Source of the DNA: Oscillatoria nigro-viridis PCC 7112 | Lineage (GTDB): Bacteria; Cyanobacteriota; Cyanobacteriia; Cyanobacteriales; Microcoleaceae | Assembly: GCF_000317475.1 (NCBI RefSeq) | Contig: NC_019729.1 | Location: 5,098,501-5,162,500 of the forward strand | DNA length: 64,000 nucleotides | Direction: 5' to 3' | In this document: piece after piece, positions 44,141 to 52,404 of the stretch | Numbering within the stretch: position 1 is the first letter of the stretch | Layout: the number at the start of each line of letters is the position of its first letter | The notes under the pieces: generated by a model | What the model was told of the DNA's origin: nothing | What the model saw: the letters and a program-made list of their open reading frames with translations, nothing else | Databases searched by the model: none | Translations under genes and position numbers: made by a program

Positions 44141-44300
44141 TAGATTTTAGATTTTAGATTTTAGATTGAAGGAAGCGATCCACGGATAAATTCCCAGGCT
44201 GATGACCCAATTGCTCGATCGATCAATTTTAGATTTTAGATAAAATAAAGCGACCCACTGATAAATCCGCAGGCTGATGACCAAATTGCTCGATCGCTCA
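44141..44300. repeat. Imperfect tandem repeat with hairpin and CTAAAAT heptamers (inverted copy)
   Basis: Two units of about 80 bp, each with a small hairpin region (CCACGGAT...CCCAGG at 44180-44198 and a related sequence at about 44254-44272), followed by AGGCTGATGACC, AATTGCTCGATCGA-like sequence and ATTTTAG heptamers. On the minus strand this has the same organisation as the element at 34533-34767. Confidence 0.75.
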
Positions 44301-44309
44301 ACATCGAGA

Positions 44310-44336
44310 AACCCGGTCATTTTGGGACACCGGGTT
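44310..44336. repeat. AACCCGGT palindromic element
   Basis: AACCCGGT (44310-44317) and ACCGGGTT (44329-44336) form a perfect 8-bp stem with an 11-nt loop, 50 bp downstream of the stop of the minus-strand peptidoglycan-binding gene, where it could terminate transcription. The core matches the terminator at 30545-30567. Confidence 0.6.
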
Positions 44337-44385
44337 CAATCATGAGTTATCGCCACAGCAATTTTCCGTATTTTTCACTTGTCAC

Positions 44386-45105
44386 TTACTTTTGGCCGAG
44401 CGCCTTCCAGGTTGTTTCGTCCACCATGCCGTTAGCCGTCAAACCCTTATACTCCTGAAAGTTCTTGACAGCCGTAGCAGTGCGAGCGCCAAAAATGCCG
44501 TCGATCGGACCCGGATCGTAACCCTGTATTTCCAAACGCACCTGTAGCGTCTTCACCTTGGAACCGACAGCGCCTTTATTTAGAAGAGTTGGAGGATTGC
44601 CGGCAACAGCAGCATTGCTCTCAATAGGAGCATTGCTCTGCACAGCTTCAGGAGCAGGCGCCGGATCTGCTGCTAAAGCTGTCCAAGTTTCTTTGTCCAC
44701 AATGCCGTCTGAGTTCAAACCCTTAGACTGCTGAAAGGCACGAACCGCCGATGTAGTGCGAGAGCCATAGGAACCGTCGATCGTCCCCACCTTGAAACTG
44801 TGCACCTGCAAGCGCTGCTGTATGGCTGCAACTTCTGGCCCGTCAGCTCCCGCCGAGATAGTTTTTTCCTTTCTCGCTGGCGGCTGCTCGCCCGCGTAAA
44901 AAGGCTTGTTAAACATATCTGCTTGGGACTTTCCCTCGGGCGATACTGACGCACCCGGATCGGCTGGAGCCGTAAAGTCTCTGCGGTACTGTTCCTGCAC
45001 AAATGGTTCGGAGTCGAAAGCTGCTGTTGCCTTTCGGGTTAAGCCGGGAGCGAGCAGAGCAATCAAGCTGAAAATCGTAACAGTAGTCACACGCATAAAT
45101 TTCAT
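44386..45105 (-). CDS. Exported protein with two peptidoglycan-binding (PG_binding_1) domains
   Basis: This protein of about 239 residues has a signal peptide (hydrophobic run TIFSLIALLAPGL, cleavage near ATAAF), a disordered Pro/Ala/Glu-rich linker, and two PG_binding_1 repeats. The first is centred on VAAIQQRLQ and GSYGSRTTSAVRAFQQSKGL; the second on VKTLQVRLEIQGYDPGPIDG and ARTATAVKNFQEYKGL. No catalytic domain is attached, so it is probably a periplasmic wall-binding protein. ATG codons at 45105 and 45096 are both possible; the second has AGGA at better spacing. A CCCGG palindrome lies after the stop. Confidence 0.85.
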   Translation of the reverse strand: MKFMRVTTVTIFSLIALLAPGLTRKATAAFDSEPFVQEQYRRDFTAPADPGASVSPEGKSQADMFNKPFYAGEQPPARKEKTISAGADGPEVAAIQQRLQVHSFKVGTIDGSYGSRTTSAVRAFQQSKGLNSDGIVDKETWTALAADPAPAPEAVQSNAPIESNAAVAGNPPTLLNKGAVGSKVKTLQVRLEIQGYDPGPIDGIFGARTATAVKNFQEYKGLTANGMVDETTWKALGQK

Positions 45106-45602
45106 CCTGTTAGTGAGGTTTGACAAGGTTTCCCTGTTTTCTAGTTTCTCAATCTAATTGTATTACCCGGACAGCTTTCTGAGAAACATCGCAGAATGAA
45201 GAAGGAAGAATGTTCTTCCACTTCGCGAGTGGGTAACAACAAGTCCGAGGGAAGGGGTAATATACCGCATTGGTTTGGCCCATTAAGAACGTTATAAGCG
45301 TCCGGTGCGGTTGCTATATCTGCCACAGCTTCTAGAAGTTCGGCAATGGGGACGGCCGCACTCAGAAGTTATGAGTTGGAAGCAGGGACGGGTTCGCACT
45401 ATTCCTCAGAAACCCGGTTGATTCCGAGATGTTTTGTTGCTAAAGCCAATATTTTAGTAGAAACCGCGTTTTTTAGCCTCACTCCTCTTGTAGAAAACCT
45501 GCTGTCATTCACAAATCTTTACGGGCGGGTTGTGTAAAAAGTCGATCCATCAGAGGCAAAGTTTTTTCCTTCAACCAGCCCGTAAGAAGCAAAAGCCGCC
45601 AC
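45106..45602. other. Intergenic region with no recognised gene
   Basis: About 500 bp between the peptidoglycan-binding gene and the 3' end of sucrose synthase. Partial AACCCGGTT-type sequence at about 45412 and a related AAACCGCG at about 45472 suggest a decayed dispersed palindrome. No RNA gene or intact reading frame was supported. Confidence 0.45.
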
Positions 45603-48023
45603 TTATCGATTTGCGTGTTCTGCCAATAAAGCCTTGGCTCTTGGCTTGTAAATCAGATAAAACAGCGATTCTATGTAGCGGAGCATATCTTCGCGGTTTT
45701 CCTTGGACGAGTAGTTCCAGAAACCGTAAGTCCGCGCCAGAGTCAGCAGCTTGGTAGTGTGAATTTTCCACGTGTACGTGCTGTAAACTCGGTCAATCCC
45801 TCGCGTTGAAATTTCATACCAATAGTTGGGATTTTGTTCGCATTTCGATAAAAAATCTAGAAGTTTTTGGGCAGTCTCCTGGTGGTGGGTCGGGTTGATA
45901 TAAAACCCATTTACCCCATCTTTAATGATTTCCAGGGGACCACCAAACTGCGTCCCGAAAGTGGGAATGCCGGTAATCATTGCTTCGAGAATTGTCAAGC
46001 CGAAAGCTTCAAATAATGCTGGCTGAACAAATATACCTTGGGCGTCGGCGATTACGCGGTAGATTTCGCCGGACAGGCTTTTGGAAAGCCTCACTCCCAG
46101 CCAGCGAATTTTACCGTGAAGGTTGTATTCGTCGATAATTGCGTAGAGCTTTTTAATTTCTTCTGCTTCTTCGTAATCGTCGGTTTCTTCGACCCGCAGT
46201 TTGCCAGCTACTAGAATTAAGTTGCATTTTTCTTGCAATTCCTTGCTTTTTCCGAACAATTCTGCTAAACCTGTCATGTTTTTAATGCGATCGAGCCTGG
46301 CCATCGAAAATAAAGGGCGCTTTTGCGGGTCGTCGAGTTTTCCAAAGACCTGTTCGGGGTCTTCTAGAGTAAAAAGCAGTTCGTTTAGCCGATCGCGATC
46401 GCCTTGCACCCGGTCTTCTATCCGCGTGTAAGGAAAGTATACGCTTTCGTTGACTCCCGGCGGCACGACGTTGAATTTTGGGCTGAACAGTTCAATCCCG
46501 TTGACAACGTGGTACAAATCCGGCATCGTAAAACAATGGTAAGATTCGTACTGGCCGACACTATCCGGTTTGCCCACAATCTCTTGATAGGTGCTGCTGA
46601 CAATACAATTAGCTGCATTCATGGCAATTATATCGGCAGTAAATTGCAGCGAAAAATGGTATTTGTCCTCTGATTCTTGCCAGTAGAGATTGCTGAACAA
46701 ATATTTAGATTTTTCCAGCGCATGGGCAATATTGCACTGAGTAATTTTGAGTTTGCGAGACAGCAAAAACGCTACCAAGTTGCCGTCGGAATAGTTGCCG
46801 ACAATTAAATCTGGTTTCCCCTGAAACTCAGCCAGCAGTTCTTTTTCTGCATCGATCGCGTAAGTTTCCAAATAAGGCCAAATCTCGAACCGCGAAATCC
46901 AATTTTGAGTCAGTTTGGGATTGAACTCCCGGAAGGGAACCCGCAAAATCCAAGCATTTTCTGTGCCGTGAACTTTTTCCAAACGTTCGTTGCAGCGGGT
47001 ACCGTCGCTGTTAGGAATTAACCGGGTGAGAATAATTACTTTAGGTTTGACGCCTAAACTATCGAGACCGGCAAGATGAATGTCTTCTTGCAGTTGTTTC
47101 TCTAAACTCTTGGCTTGATCGAGGACATAAACTACCTGACCTCCCGTATCCGGTCGCCCCAAAACTCCTTCTTGGGCGAACCAGCCGTGAGGAGAAACTA
47201 GGACGATTTTGAAAATCATCGGGATGCGAGAAATAAATGCTTCTAGGGTTTGGGGCTCGGGCGAATCAATTAATTCGTCCAGAATTCCTAGGGTTTCCTG
47301 CACGCGGGCGGCGGTATTTCCCCAACCTGCCTCGAAACCCATCATTTGCAAAACCAGTCGAAATCTCTCGTAGGGTTCTTCTTCAGAAAGATCGCCGACA
47401 AAGGTAAGGGCTTTTTTGACTTGTTCTGAAAGTTGTTGTTGGGATTTTATGCGATCGTTAATTAGTAATTGTACGCCGTTGTAGCGGTGAATACGCAAGA
47501 AATTAAATAGAGTTTCCTGCCACTGTCTGGGGTCTTGGAACAGTTTGCTGGACAGATATCGGTTGAGGAATTGCACTCCTTTGCCGATGTTTTTGGGGTC
47601 GCGAATTGTAGGGGAATAATCGTAAAAAGGGCCGAAATCTAGTTCGAGAATGTCGCCTTCTTGCGGGTGAAAGTGGTTGACGAAGCGATCGCGCGCGTCG
47701 AGCAATTCTTGCACTGTCATCTGCTCGACTGTCAAGTCGTCTCTAACTCGCACTATTTCTATATTAGCAATTTTTGGCCGCAGCAGCACGCAAATGCTGT
47801 CCTCTTCAAGAATAATTTCCTGAACGTAGTAAATCAGTTTGCTCAAATGAGAAAATTGATGGAACTGTTCGGGCTTTTCGTATTTGGTGCAGTAAGCCGC
47901 AAAAGCGTTAACTATGTCGTTTCGCAGTAAATATGTGTTTCCCAAAGCGCGTAAATCGCTAACAAACTTACGCAAGTCGGTTTTTTCGTCGCTGGCGATA
48001 ACAGCTTGAAAAAGTTCAGACAT
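45603..48023 (-). CDS. susA: Sucrose synthase
   Basis: This 806-residue protein has the two-part plan of sucrose synthase. The N-terminal regulatory half contains LELDFGPFYDYSPTIRDP and NIGKGVQFLNRYLSSKLFQD. A GT4 glycosyltransferase half begins at LVSPHGWFAQEGVLGRPDTG and continues GGQVVYVLDQ, with the nucleotide-sugar motif EAFGLTILEAMITGIPTFGT (EX7E). The enzyme reversibly converts sucrose and a nucleoside diphosphate (ADP or UDP) to fructose and NDP-glucose; in cyanobacteria it works mainly in sucrose breakdown, feeding glycogen or polysaccharide synthesis. Full length and motifs indicate an active enzyme. An in-frame ATG at 48023 fits the family start; a hairpin lies about 45 bp upstream. 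Confidence 0.95.
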   Translation of the reverse strand: MSELFQAVIASDEKTDLRKFVSDLRALGNTYLLRNDIVNAFAAYCTKYEKPEQFHQFSHLSKLIYYVQEIILEEDSICVLLRPKIANIEIVRVRDDLTVEQMTVQELLDARDRFVNHFHPQEGDILELDFGPFYDYSPTIRDPKNIGKGVQFLNRYLSSKLFQDPRQWQETLFNFLRIHRYNGVQLLINDRIKSQQQLSEQVKKALTFVGDLSEEEPYERFRLVLQMMGFEAGWGNTAARVQETLGILDELIDSPEPQTLEAFISRIPMIFKIVLVSPHGWFAQEGVLGRPDTGGQVVYVLDQAKSLEKQLQEDIHLAGLDSLGVKPKVIILTRLIPNSDGTRCNERLEKVHGTENAWILRVPFREFNPKLTQNWISRFEIWPYLETYAIDAEKELLAEFQGKPDLIVGNYSDGNLVAFLLSRKLKITQCNIAHALEKSKYLFSNLYWQESEDKYHFSLQFTADIIAMNAANCIVSSTYQEIVGKPDSVGQYESYHCFTMPDLYHVVNGIELFSPKFNVVPPGVNESVYFPYTRIEDRVQGDRDRLNELLFTLEDPEQVFGKLDDPQKRPLFSMARLDRIKNMTGLAELFGKSKELQEKCNLILVAGKLRVEETDDYEEAEEIKKLYAIIDEYNLHGKIRWLGVRLSKSLSGEIYRVIADAQGIFVQPALFEAFGLTILEAMITGIPTFGTQFGGPLEIIKDGVNGFYINPTHHQETAQKLLDFLSKCEQNPNYWYEISTRGIDRVYSTYTWKIHTTKLLTLARTYGFWNYSSKENREDMLRYIESLFYLIYKPRAKALLAEHANR

Positions 48024-48067
48024 AGATACTTCCTGATTTAATATTTTTGATGGCCGCTGTAAAATTA

Positions 48068-48091
48068 GGCGATACTCAAACAGTATCGTCC
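48068..48091. terminator. Hairpin between carboxypeptidase and sucrose synthase genes
   Basis: CGATACT and AGTATCG with flanking GG/CC (one bulge) form a stem. The T-run on the plus strand (48092-48099) follows it, whereas on the coding minus strand TAATTTT follows. It may end the carboxypeptidase transcript or lie in the sucrose synthase leader. Confidence 0.4.
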
Positions 48092-48152
48092 TTTTTTTTA
48101 AGCGGCTACTTTTTTTGTAATTTTAAAGTCTGCAATCTGAACTTGCTATCCC

Positions 48153-49676
48153 TCAAATGACATAAAATTCCCCGTATTTGTGGCGAATGTAGCGGATAAA
48201 GGGATCGATACTTAAAGGTGAACCTGTAACGCGATCGAGCAATTCGACGGCGGTGTATTTGCGGCCGTGCTGGTAGATATTTTGTTTTAGCCAGTCGTGG
48301 AGTACGGTAAAATTGCCCTGTTCTATTTCTACGGGAATTTCAGGATTGAGTTTTACTGCTGTTTCGTAGAATTGGGCGCTCATCAAGTTGCCGAGGGTGT
48401 AACCTTGGAACATTCCGCCGATCGTACCAACATACCAGTGAACATCTTGCATCGCGCCTTCGCTGTCGGTAGCGGGGACAACGCCGAGGTCGGTTCTATA
48501 GCGTTCGTTCCAGGCTTCGGGGAGGTCTCGCACTGCTAGTTTTCCCTCTACCATTGCCAATTCTAGGTCAAAGCGGATGGCGACGTGGAGGTTGTAGGTT
48601 ACTTCGTCGGCGTCCGTGCGGATGAGCGATCGCGAGACTTTGTTAATTGCCCGGTAAAATGCGTCAGTGGATACGTGTCCCAACTGTCGCAAAAATACGC
48701 CTTGGAGTTGCGGGTAAAAACATTCCCAAAAACCGCGGCTGCGCCCCACCAAATTTTCCCAAAGTCGCGACTGACTTTCGTGGACGCCGGAGGAAACGCC
48801 GCCTGCCAGAAGCGTGCCTTCAAATTCCGGGGAATTTCCGAGTTCGTAGAGGGCGTGTCCGGCTTCGTGAATGCTGCTGAAGAGTGCTTGATCCAAGTGG
48901 TCTTCGTAGACGCGGGTGGTAATTCGCACGTCGTCTATGGAGAAGTTGGTCATGAACGGGTGGAGGGTGGTGTCTTGCCGTCCCCGTTGGAAGTCGTACC
49001 CCATGCGTTCTACAACTTTGCGGGTGAATTCTAGTTGCTGGGATTCGGGGAAGTCTTGGTGCAAGCAGGAGTCGTCGGCGGGAGGTTGGGAGGTGATGGC
49101 TTCGACTATCGGCACTAATTCTTGACGCAGTTTGGCGAAAAGCGGGCGCAGCAGGGATACTTTCATGCCGTAGTCGCTACGATCGATCAAAGGATCGGCG
49201 ATGTGTTCGTAGCCGGGGAAAAAGTCGGCGTACTGCCTGCTTAATTCTAGGGTTTTTTCGAGATACGGCTCGACGGCTGCGAAGTTGTTGGCTGCCCTGG
49301 CCGCGGCCCAAGCTTCGTAGCAGTCGGCTTGGTGGCGGCAGAGTGCGGACATGAAGGTTGCGGGGACTCTGGCGGCGCGATCGTAGTCTCTGCGGGCTAT
49401 GCGGATCAGGCTGGCTGCGGTGGAGTCGTAGGGGAGGGTTTGTTCGTAGAAACGCAAGTCTTCTAGGAGTTCACCTATTTTTGGATCTGTAAATTTTTCG
49501 TGGGATATTTGTTTGAGAGTAGCCAACTGGCGGCCTCTGGCACTTGCACCTTTGGGGGGCATATAAGTTGATTGATCCCAATGCAGCAGCGACGAGGCAG
49601 ATTCGATGTCGTTAACTTCTCTGAGGTGGGCTGCCAGTTGAGCGAATTTTGCTTGAGTTTTGTCTAGGGTTTGCAT
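48153..49676 (-). CDS. M32 family metallocarboxypeptidase
   Basis: This 507-residue protein carries the zinc motif SIHEAGHALYELG (HEXXH) and the M32 signature GVHESQSRLWENLVGRS, with the third zinc ligand Glu. Other family blocks are LLHWDQSTYMPPKGASARGRQLATL near the N-terminus (residues about 44-68), RIRTDADEVTYNLH-like sequence before the C-terminus, and GTIGGMFQGYTLGNL near the end. M32 enzymes are cytosolic carboxypeptidases that remove C-terminal residues with broad specificity (not Pro). ATG start at 49676. It is a plain housekeeping gene upstream of sucrose synthase. Confidence 0.93.
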   Translation of the reverse strand: MQTLDKTQAKFAQLAAHLREVNDIESASSLLHWDQSTYMPPKGASARGRQLATLKQISHEKFTDPKIGELLEDLRFYEQTLPYDSTAASLIRIARRDYDRAARVPATFMSALCRHQADCYEAWAAARAANNFAAVEPYLEKTLELSRQYADFFPGYEHIADPLIDRSDYGMKVSLLRPLFAKLRQELVPIVEAITSQPPADDSCLHQDFPESQQLEFTRKVVERMGYDFQRGRQDTTLHPFMTNFSIDDVRITTRVYEDHLDQALFSSIHEAGHALYELGNSPEFEGTLLAGGVSSGVHESQSRLWENLVGRSRGFWECFYPQLQGVFLRQLGHVSTDAFYRAINKVSRSLIRTDADEVTYNLHVAIRFDLELAMVEGKLAVRDLPEAWNERYRTDLGVVPATDSEGAMQDVHWYVGTIGGMFQGYTLGNLMSAQFYETAVKLNPEIPVEIEQGNFTVLHDWLKQNIYQHGRKYTAVELLDRVTGSPLSIDPFIRYIRHKYGEFYVI

Positions 49677-49755
49677 GATTGGGGTTTATGGTGCTGTTTT
49701 GCCTACAAAGGTTGCAGTGCGGCATCCGTATCCATCAATCATAGCTACCCTGAAA

Positions 49756-50958
49756 TCAAGCTAAAAACCGCACTTCTTCCCGTATTGTACGCAATTTAGA
49801 GTCATTTTTGCACAATTTCCGGTATTTCTGCGGATTGAGTTCGATCGCCTTGGATAAGTTTTCGATCGCCAGCCCGATGCTGGTGGCAACAAGTTCCTGG
49901 CTGTTTGCGACCTCGCCTGCTTGTTTTTCCAGGGCGTAAACGCAAGCTTTTTGATAGTACAGGTTGGGATCGTCGGGTTTGAGTGCGATGATTTTATCGT
50001 AGGAGGCGATCGCTTCGGTAAATCGTTGGATTTTTTTGAGGGCTATGGCGCGGTTGTACCAGGCTTCGGTGTTGTCTGGATGCAACTCTAGGGTTTTGTC
50101 CCAAGAGGCAATTGCTTCTTCAAAGCGTTGTAAGTTGGCCAAGGCTAAGCCGCGGTTGTAAAAGGTTTCGCTGTCGTTTGGCTTGAGTGCGAGGGCTTTG
50201 TCCCAGGATGCGATCGCAGCTTCAAATTTTCCCATTTGTGCGATCGCCGTGCCGCGTTTGTTCCAGGCTGCTGCCGAATTCGGCCGCAGTTGCAGGGTTT
50301 TGTCGTAGGAGGCGACTGCTTCCGGGTAGAGTTTTTCATCGGCTAGGGCTAAGCCGCGGTTGTACCAGGCTTGATGCAAGTCTGGTTTGAGTTCGATCGC
50401 TTTGTCGTAGGAGGCGATCGCGGCTGTATTTTGGTCTGATTTTCTCAGGGCAAATGCTTTGTTGTACCAAGCTTCGCAGTAGTCTGGTTTGATGGCGATG
50501 GCTTTCTCGTAGGAGGCGATCGCTTCTGAGAATTTTTCTAAGCTGACGAGGGTGTTGCCGCGGTTCGTCCAAGCTTCGCGGTAGCTGGGCTTGAGTTCGA
50601 TCGCCTTTTCGTAGGATGCGATCGCTTCGGAGAGTCTGTTGAGCTTCCGCAAAACGTTAGCGCGATTGTACCACGCTTCGGGATTGTTTGGCTTGATTGT
50701 TAGGGATTTGTTGTAGGCTGCGATCGCTTCTTCTAGCTGGCCCAATTTTTTGAGGGCTACGCCTTGGTTGTACCGCGCTTCATAAAATTTTGGTTCAAGT
50801 TCGATCGCTTCTTCCCAAGATTCGATCGCAGCTTGGAATCGTCCCATTGCTTCTAGGGCGTTGCCGCGTTCGTACAAGATTTGAGCCTTTTGGGTATTGA
50901 CTGCTATGGATTTTTCCCCTGAGTCGATCGGCTTTTCTATGCTGGCTAATTTTTGCAA
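49756..50958 (-). CDS. TPR-repeat protein
   Basis: This 400-residue protein is made almost entirely of about nine 34-residue tetratricopeptide repeats of the consensus AWYNRGLAL...EAIASYDKALELKP, followed by a C-terminal cap (VATSIGLAIENLSKAIELNP and a final FLA). There is no signal peptide and no enzyme domain. It should act as a protein-binding scaffold; the partner is unknown. Repeats are similar but, unlike those at 52405-54102, less uniform at DNA level. The neighbouring gene is the M32 carboxypeptidase, with an 80-bp gap. Confidence 0.9.
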   Translation of the reverse strand: MQKLASIEKPIDSGEKSIAVNTQKAQILYERGNALEAMGRFQAAIESWEEAIELEPKFYEARYNQGVALKKLGQLEEAIAAYNKSLTIKPNNPEAWYNRANVLRKLNRLSEAIASYEKAIELKPSYREAWTNRGNTLVSLEKFSEAIASYEKAIAIKPDYCEAWYNKAFALRKSDQNTAAIASYDKAIELKPDLHQAWYNRGLALADEKLYPEAVASYDKTLQLRPNSAAAWNKRGTAIAQMGKFEAAIASWDKALALKPNDSETFYNRGLALANLQRFEEAIASWDKTLELHPDNTEAWYNRAIALKKIQRFTEAIASYDKIIALKPDDPNLYYQKACVYALEKQAGEVANSQELVATSIGLAIENLSKAIELNPQKYRKLCKNDSKLRTIREEVRFLA

Positions 50959-51182
50959 GGGGTTTCACCTCTTTATTTTCTGTCTAATTGATTCTTTTCT
51001 TTTTTATATGCGATCTTTTTCGCCTTTGAGTGCTTTCGATCGCGACTTTTTGGTTATTTATGGCAATTTTACAGGAATTTGGGGACTTTTTCAAATTTTT
51101 TTATTATAATTCTAGAGTTTGGCTTGGTAGGTATAGATTAATACTATTTTTTTGAGCTGACCGAAACCATCCAGGATGCAAG

Positions 51183-51247
51183 CCCCCCAATTTCTCCGTG
51201 GGGTCAATGCTTCTATTCTAAAATCTAAAATCTAAAATCTAAAATCG
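51183..51247. repeat. Hairpin followed by four CTAAAAT heptamers
   Basis: A CCCC...GGGG hairpin (51183-51203) is followed by GTCAATGCTT and a CTAAAAT array ending in CGATTGAC. The layout equals that of the units at 34553-34767 and, inverted, 44141-44300. Confidence 0.7.
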
Positions 51248-51340
51248 ATTGACTGCGTAGAAAGGAGGAAAGGGCGATCGTACTGAGGTGTGACAAACCT
51301 CACCCAATATCTAACAGGACTTACACATCAACCCTATTGG

Positions 51341-51445
51341 TAAGCTGTTGCGGCATTTAAATTGTCTGTCAAAAAACAATCTAACTCTTGTGGGGTGGGC
51401 CTATGAGCCCGCCCTGAATATGCAATTTAAAGGCGCGACAGCTTA
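51341..51445. repeat. MITE-like palindromic element, copy A
   Basis: Bounded by TAAGCTGT and ACAGCTTA (perfect 8-bp terminal inverted repeats), with ATTTAAATTG and CAATTTAAA just inside. It matches the reverse complement of 54868-54970 over most of its length, including TTGTGGGGTGGGC and CCGCCCTGAAT. No coding capacity. Confidence 0.75.
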
Positions 51446-51528
51446 GTGCATTGCGGCCATTATTGCTACGGGTAGTGTAAAAATTTAAAAGTTGCGTAAG
51501 TCATGATATAAGTTTCACCTATCGGCGA

Positions 51529-51870
51529 TCACTGACTTAGCAAAGTGTAGAGCTTTTCAGCAATTTGAGCCTGTGTATCTGATGATAATTCACCTAACTC
51601 ACGCTGAACAACCACTGTAGAAACACTCACCAGTTGATGCAGCCTGATAGTAGATGGCACCCGCAGCCCCGAAGCCTGAAAGTCGGGATGAGAAGCATCT
51701 AATACGATATCTGTTTCCAGTAAATTTGTTGGCAAGCGACTTGTAATATAAGCAATAATAACATGACGACGCGCTCCCAAAGGGTTAGTCAAACAAGCTG
51801 CTGGACGCAGTTTGTTTGCCGATAAATCATCATAGGGAAACGGTACTAGGAAAATCTTACCCTTGGTCAT
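51529..51870 (-). CDS. PemK/MazF-family toxin
   Basis: This 113-residue protein has the MazF/PemK fold signature: KGKIFLVPFPYDDLSANKLRPA at the N-terminus (the strand and loop with the conserved Pro-Phe-Pro and Arg-Pro), ITSRLP, and a C-terminal STIRLHQLVSVSTV segment with the catalytic-side residues. MazF toxins are sequence-specific mRNA endoribonucleases. Its start overlaps the end of the antitoxin gene by 14 bp. The protein is full length with conserved features, so it is likely active. Confidence 0.88.
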   Translation of the reverse strand: MTKGKIFLVPFPYDDLSANKLRPAACLTNPLGARRHVIIAYITSRLPTNLLETDIVLDASHPDFQASGLRVPSTIRLHQLVSVSTVVVQRELGELSSDTQAQIAEKLYTLLSQ

Positions 51871-52258
51871 GGAATGGTTTACCGTCAGCTATGGTATAAA
51901 TGTCTTCTTCTGGGTCTAGGATCGAACCAAAATTAGGATCTATCGCTACTGTTTTAATCCATTCAGGATCGTGGAATGGCACGCCATCAGCTAAAGTGTA
52001 GATATCTTCTGCTGAGTCTCTCAGAGAATCAAAAGCTGGATTTGCGATCGCAGCTTTTAGCCATTCATATTCTTCGAGTTTTGCTTTGTTAATTAGGGCG
52101 GCTTCTAGGGCCTCCAGTCGCTTCAGATCGGCATAAGTAATGATAGCAGCGATCGCCCTTCCTTCCTGTTCTATGACAATTCGTTCTCCAGTATCCTCGA
52201 CATGGGCGATGAGTTCGGGAAATCCGTCATTGGTTACGGTTACATTTAGTTGAGTCAT
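51857..52258 (-). CDS. Phd/YefM-type antitoxin with duplicated C-terminal tail
   Basis: This 133-residue protein has the Phd/YefM N-terminus: TQLNVTVTNDGFPELIAHVE, then GERIVIEQEGRAIAAIITYADLKRLEALE, a dimeric DNA-binding fold. The C-terminal half contains two copies of about 25 residues ending EDIYTLADGVPFHD and EDIYTIADGKPFHD (about 85-102 and 113-130). This region of Phd antitoxins binds and blocks the toxin. It is encoded first and overlaps the PemK toxin gene by 14 bp. It should repress its own promoter and neutralise the toxin. Confidence 0.85.
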   Translation of the reverse strand: MTQLNVTVTNDGFPELIAHVEDTGERIVIEQEGRAIAAIITYADLKRLEALEAALINKAKLEEYEWLKAAIANPAFDSLRDSAEDIYTLADGVPFHDPEWIKTVAIDPNFGSILDPEEDIYTIADGKPFHDQG

Positions 52259-52332
52259 CTTTTACCTCGCTACTAATTCTCCTATTATATCGTGTCCATC
52301 AGCTTCGTTTAAAAGTGTTTTTGAGGCTGTAA

Positions 52333-52388
52333 GGGCGGGTTTTACCAAGAATAATTGCCTCAAACCGACAATCTCATAAACCCGCCCC
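52333..52388. repeat. GGGCGGGTTT palindromic element, copy C
   Basis: A 56-bp element with ends GGGCGGGTTT and AAACCCGCCC and an inner segment AATAATTGCCTCAAAC. It is nearly the reverse complement of 55036-55092. It lies between the antitoxin gene and the 3' end of the TPR gene. Confidence 0.75.
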
Positions 52389-52404
52389 GCCCAAGGGCAA
52401 ATCC

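Larger units (their letters stand above)
50959..51528. other. Intergenic region with repeats
   Basis: 570 bp between a TPR gene and the PemK toxin. It contains a hairpin-plus-heptamer element (51183-51247) and a palindromic MITE-like element (51341-51445), listed separately. No gene was found. Confidence 0.6.
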
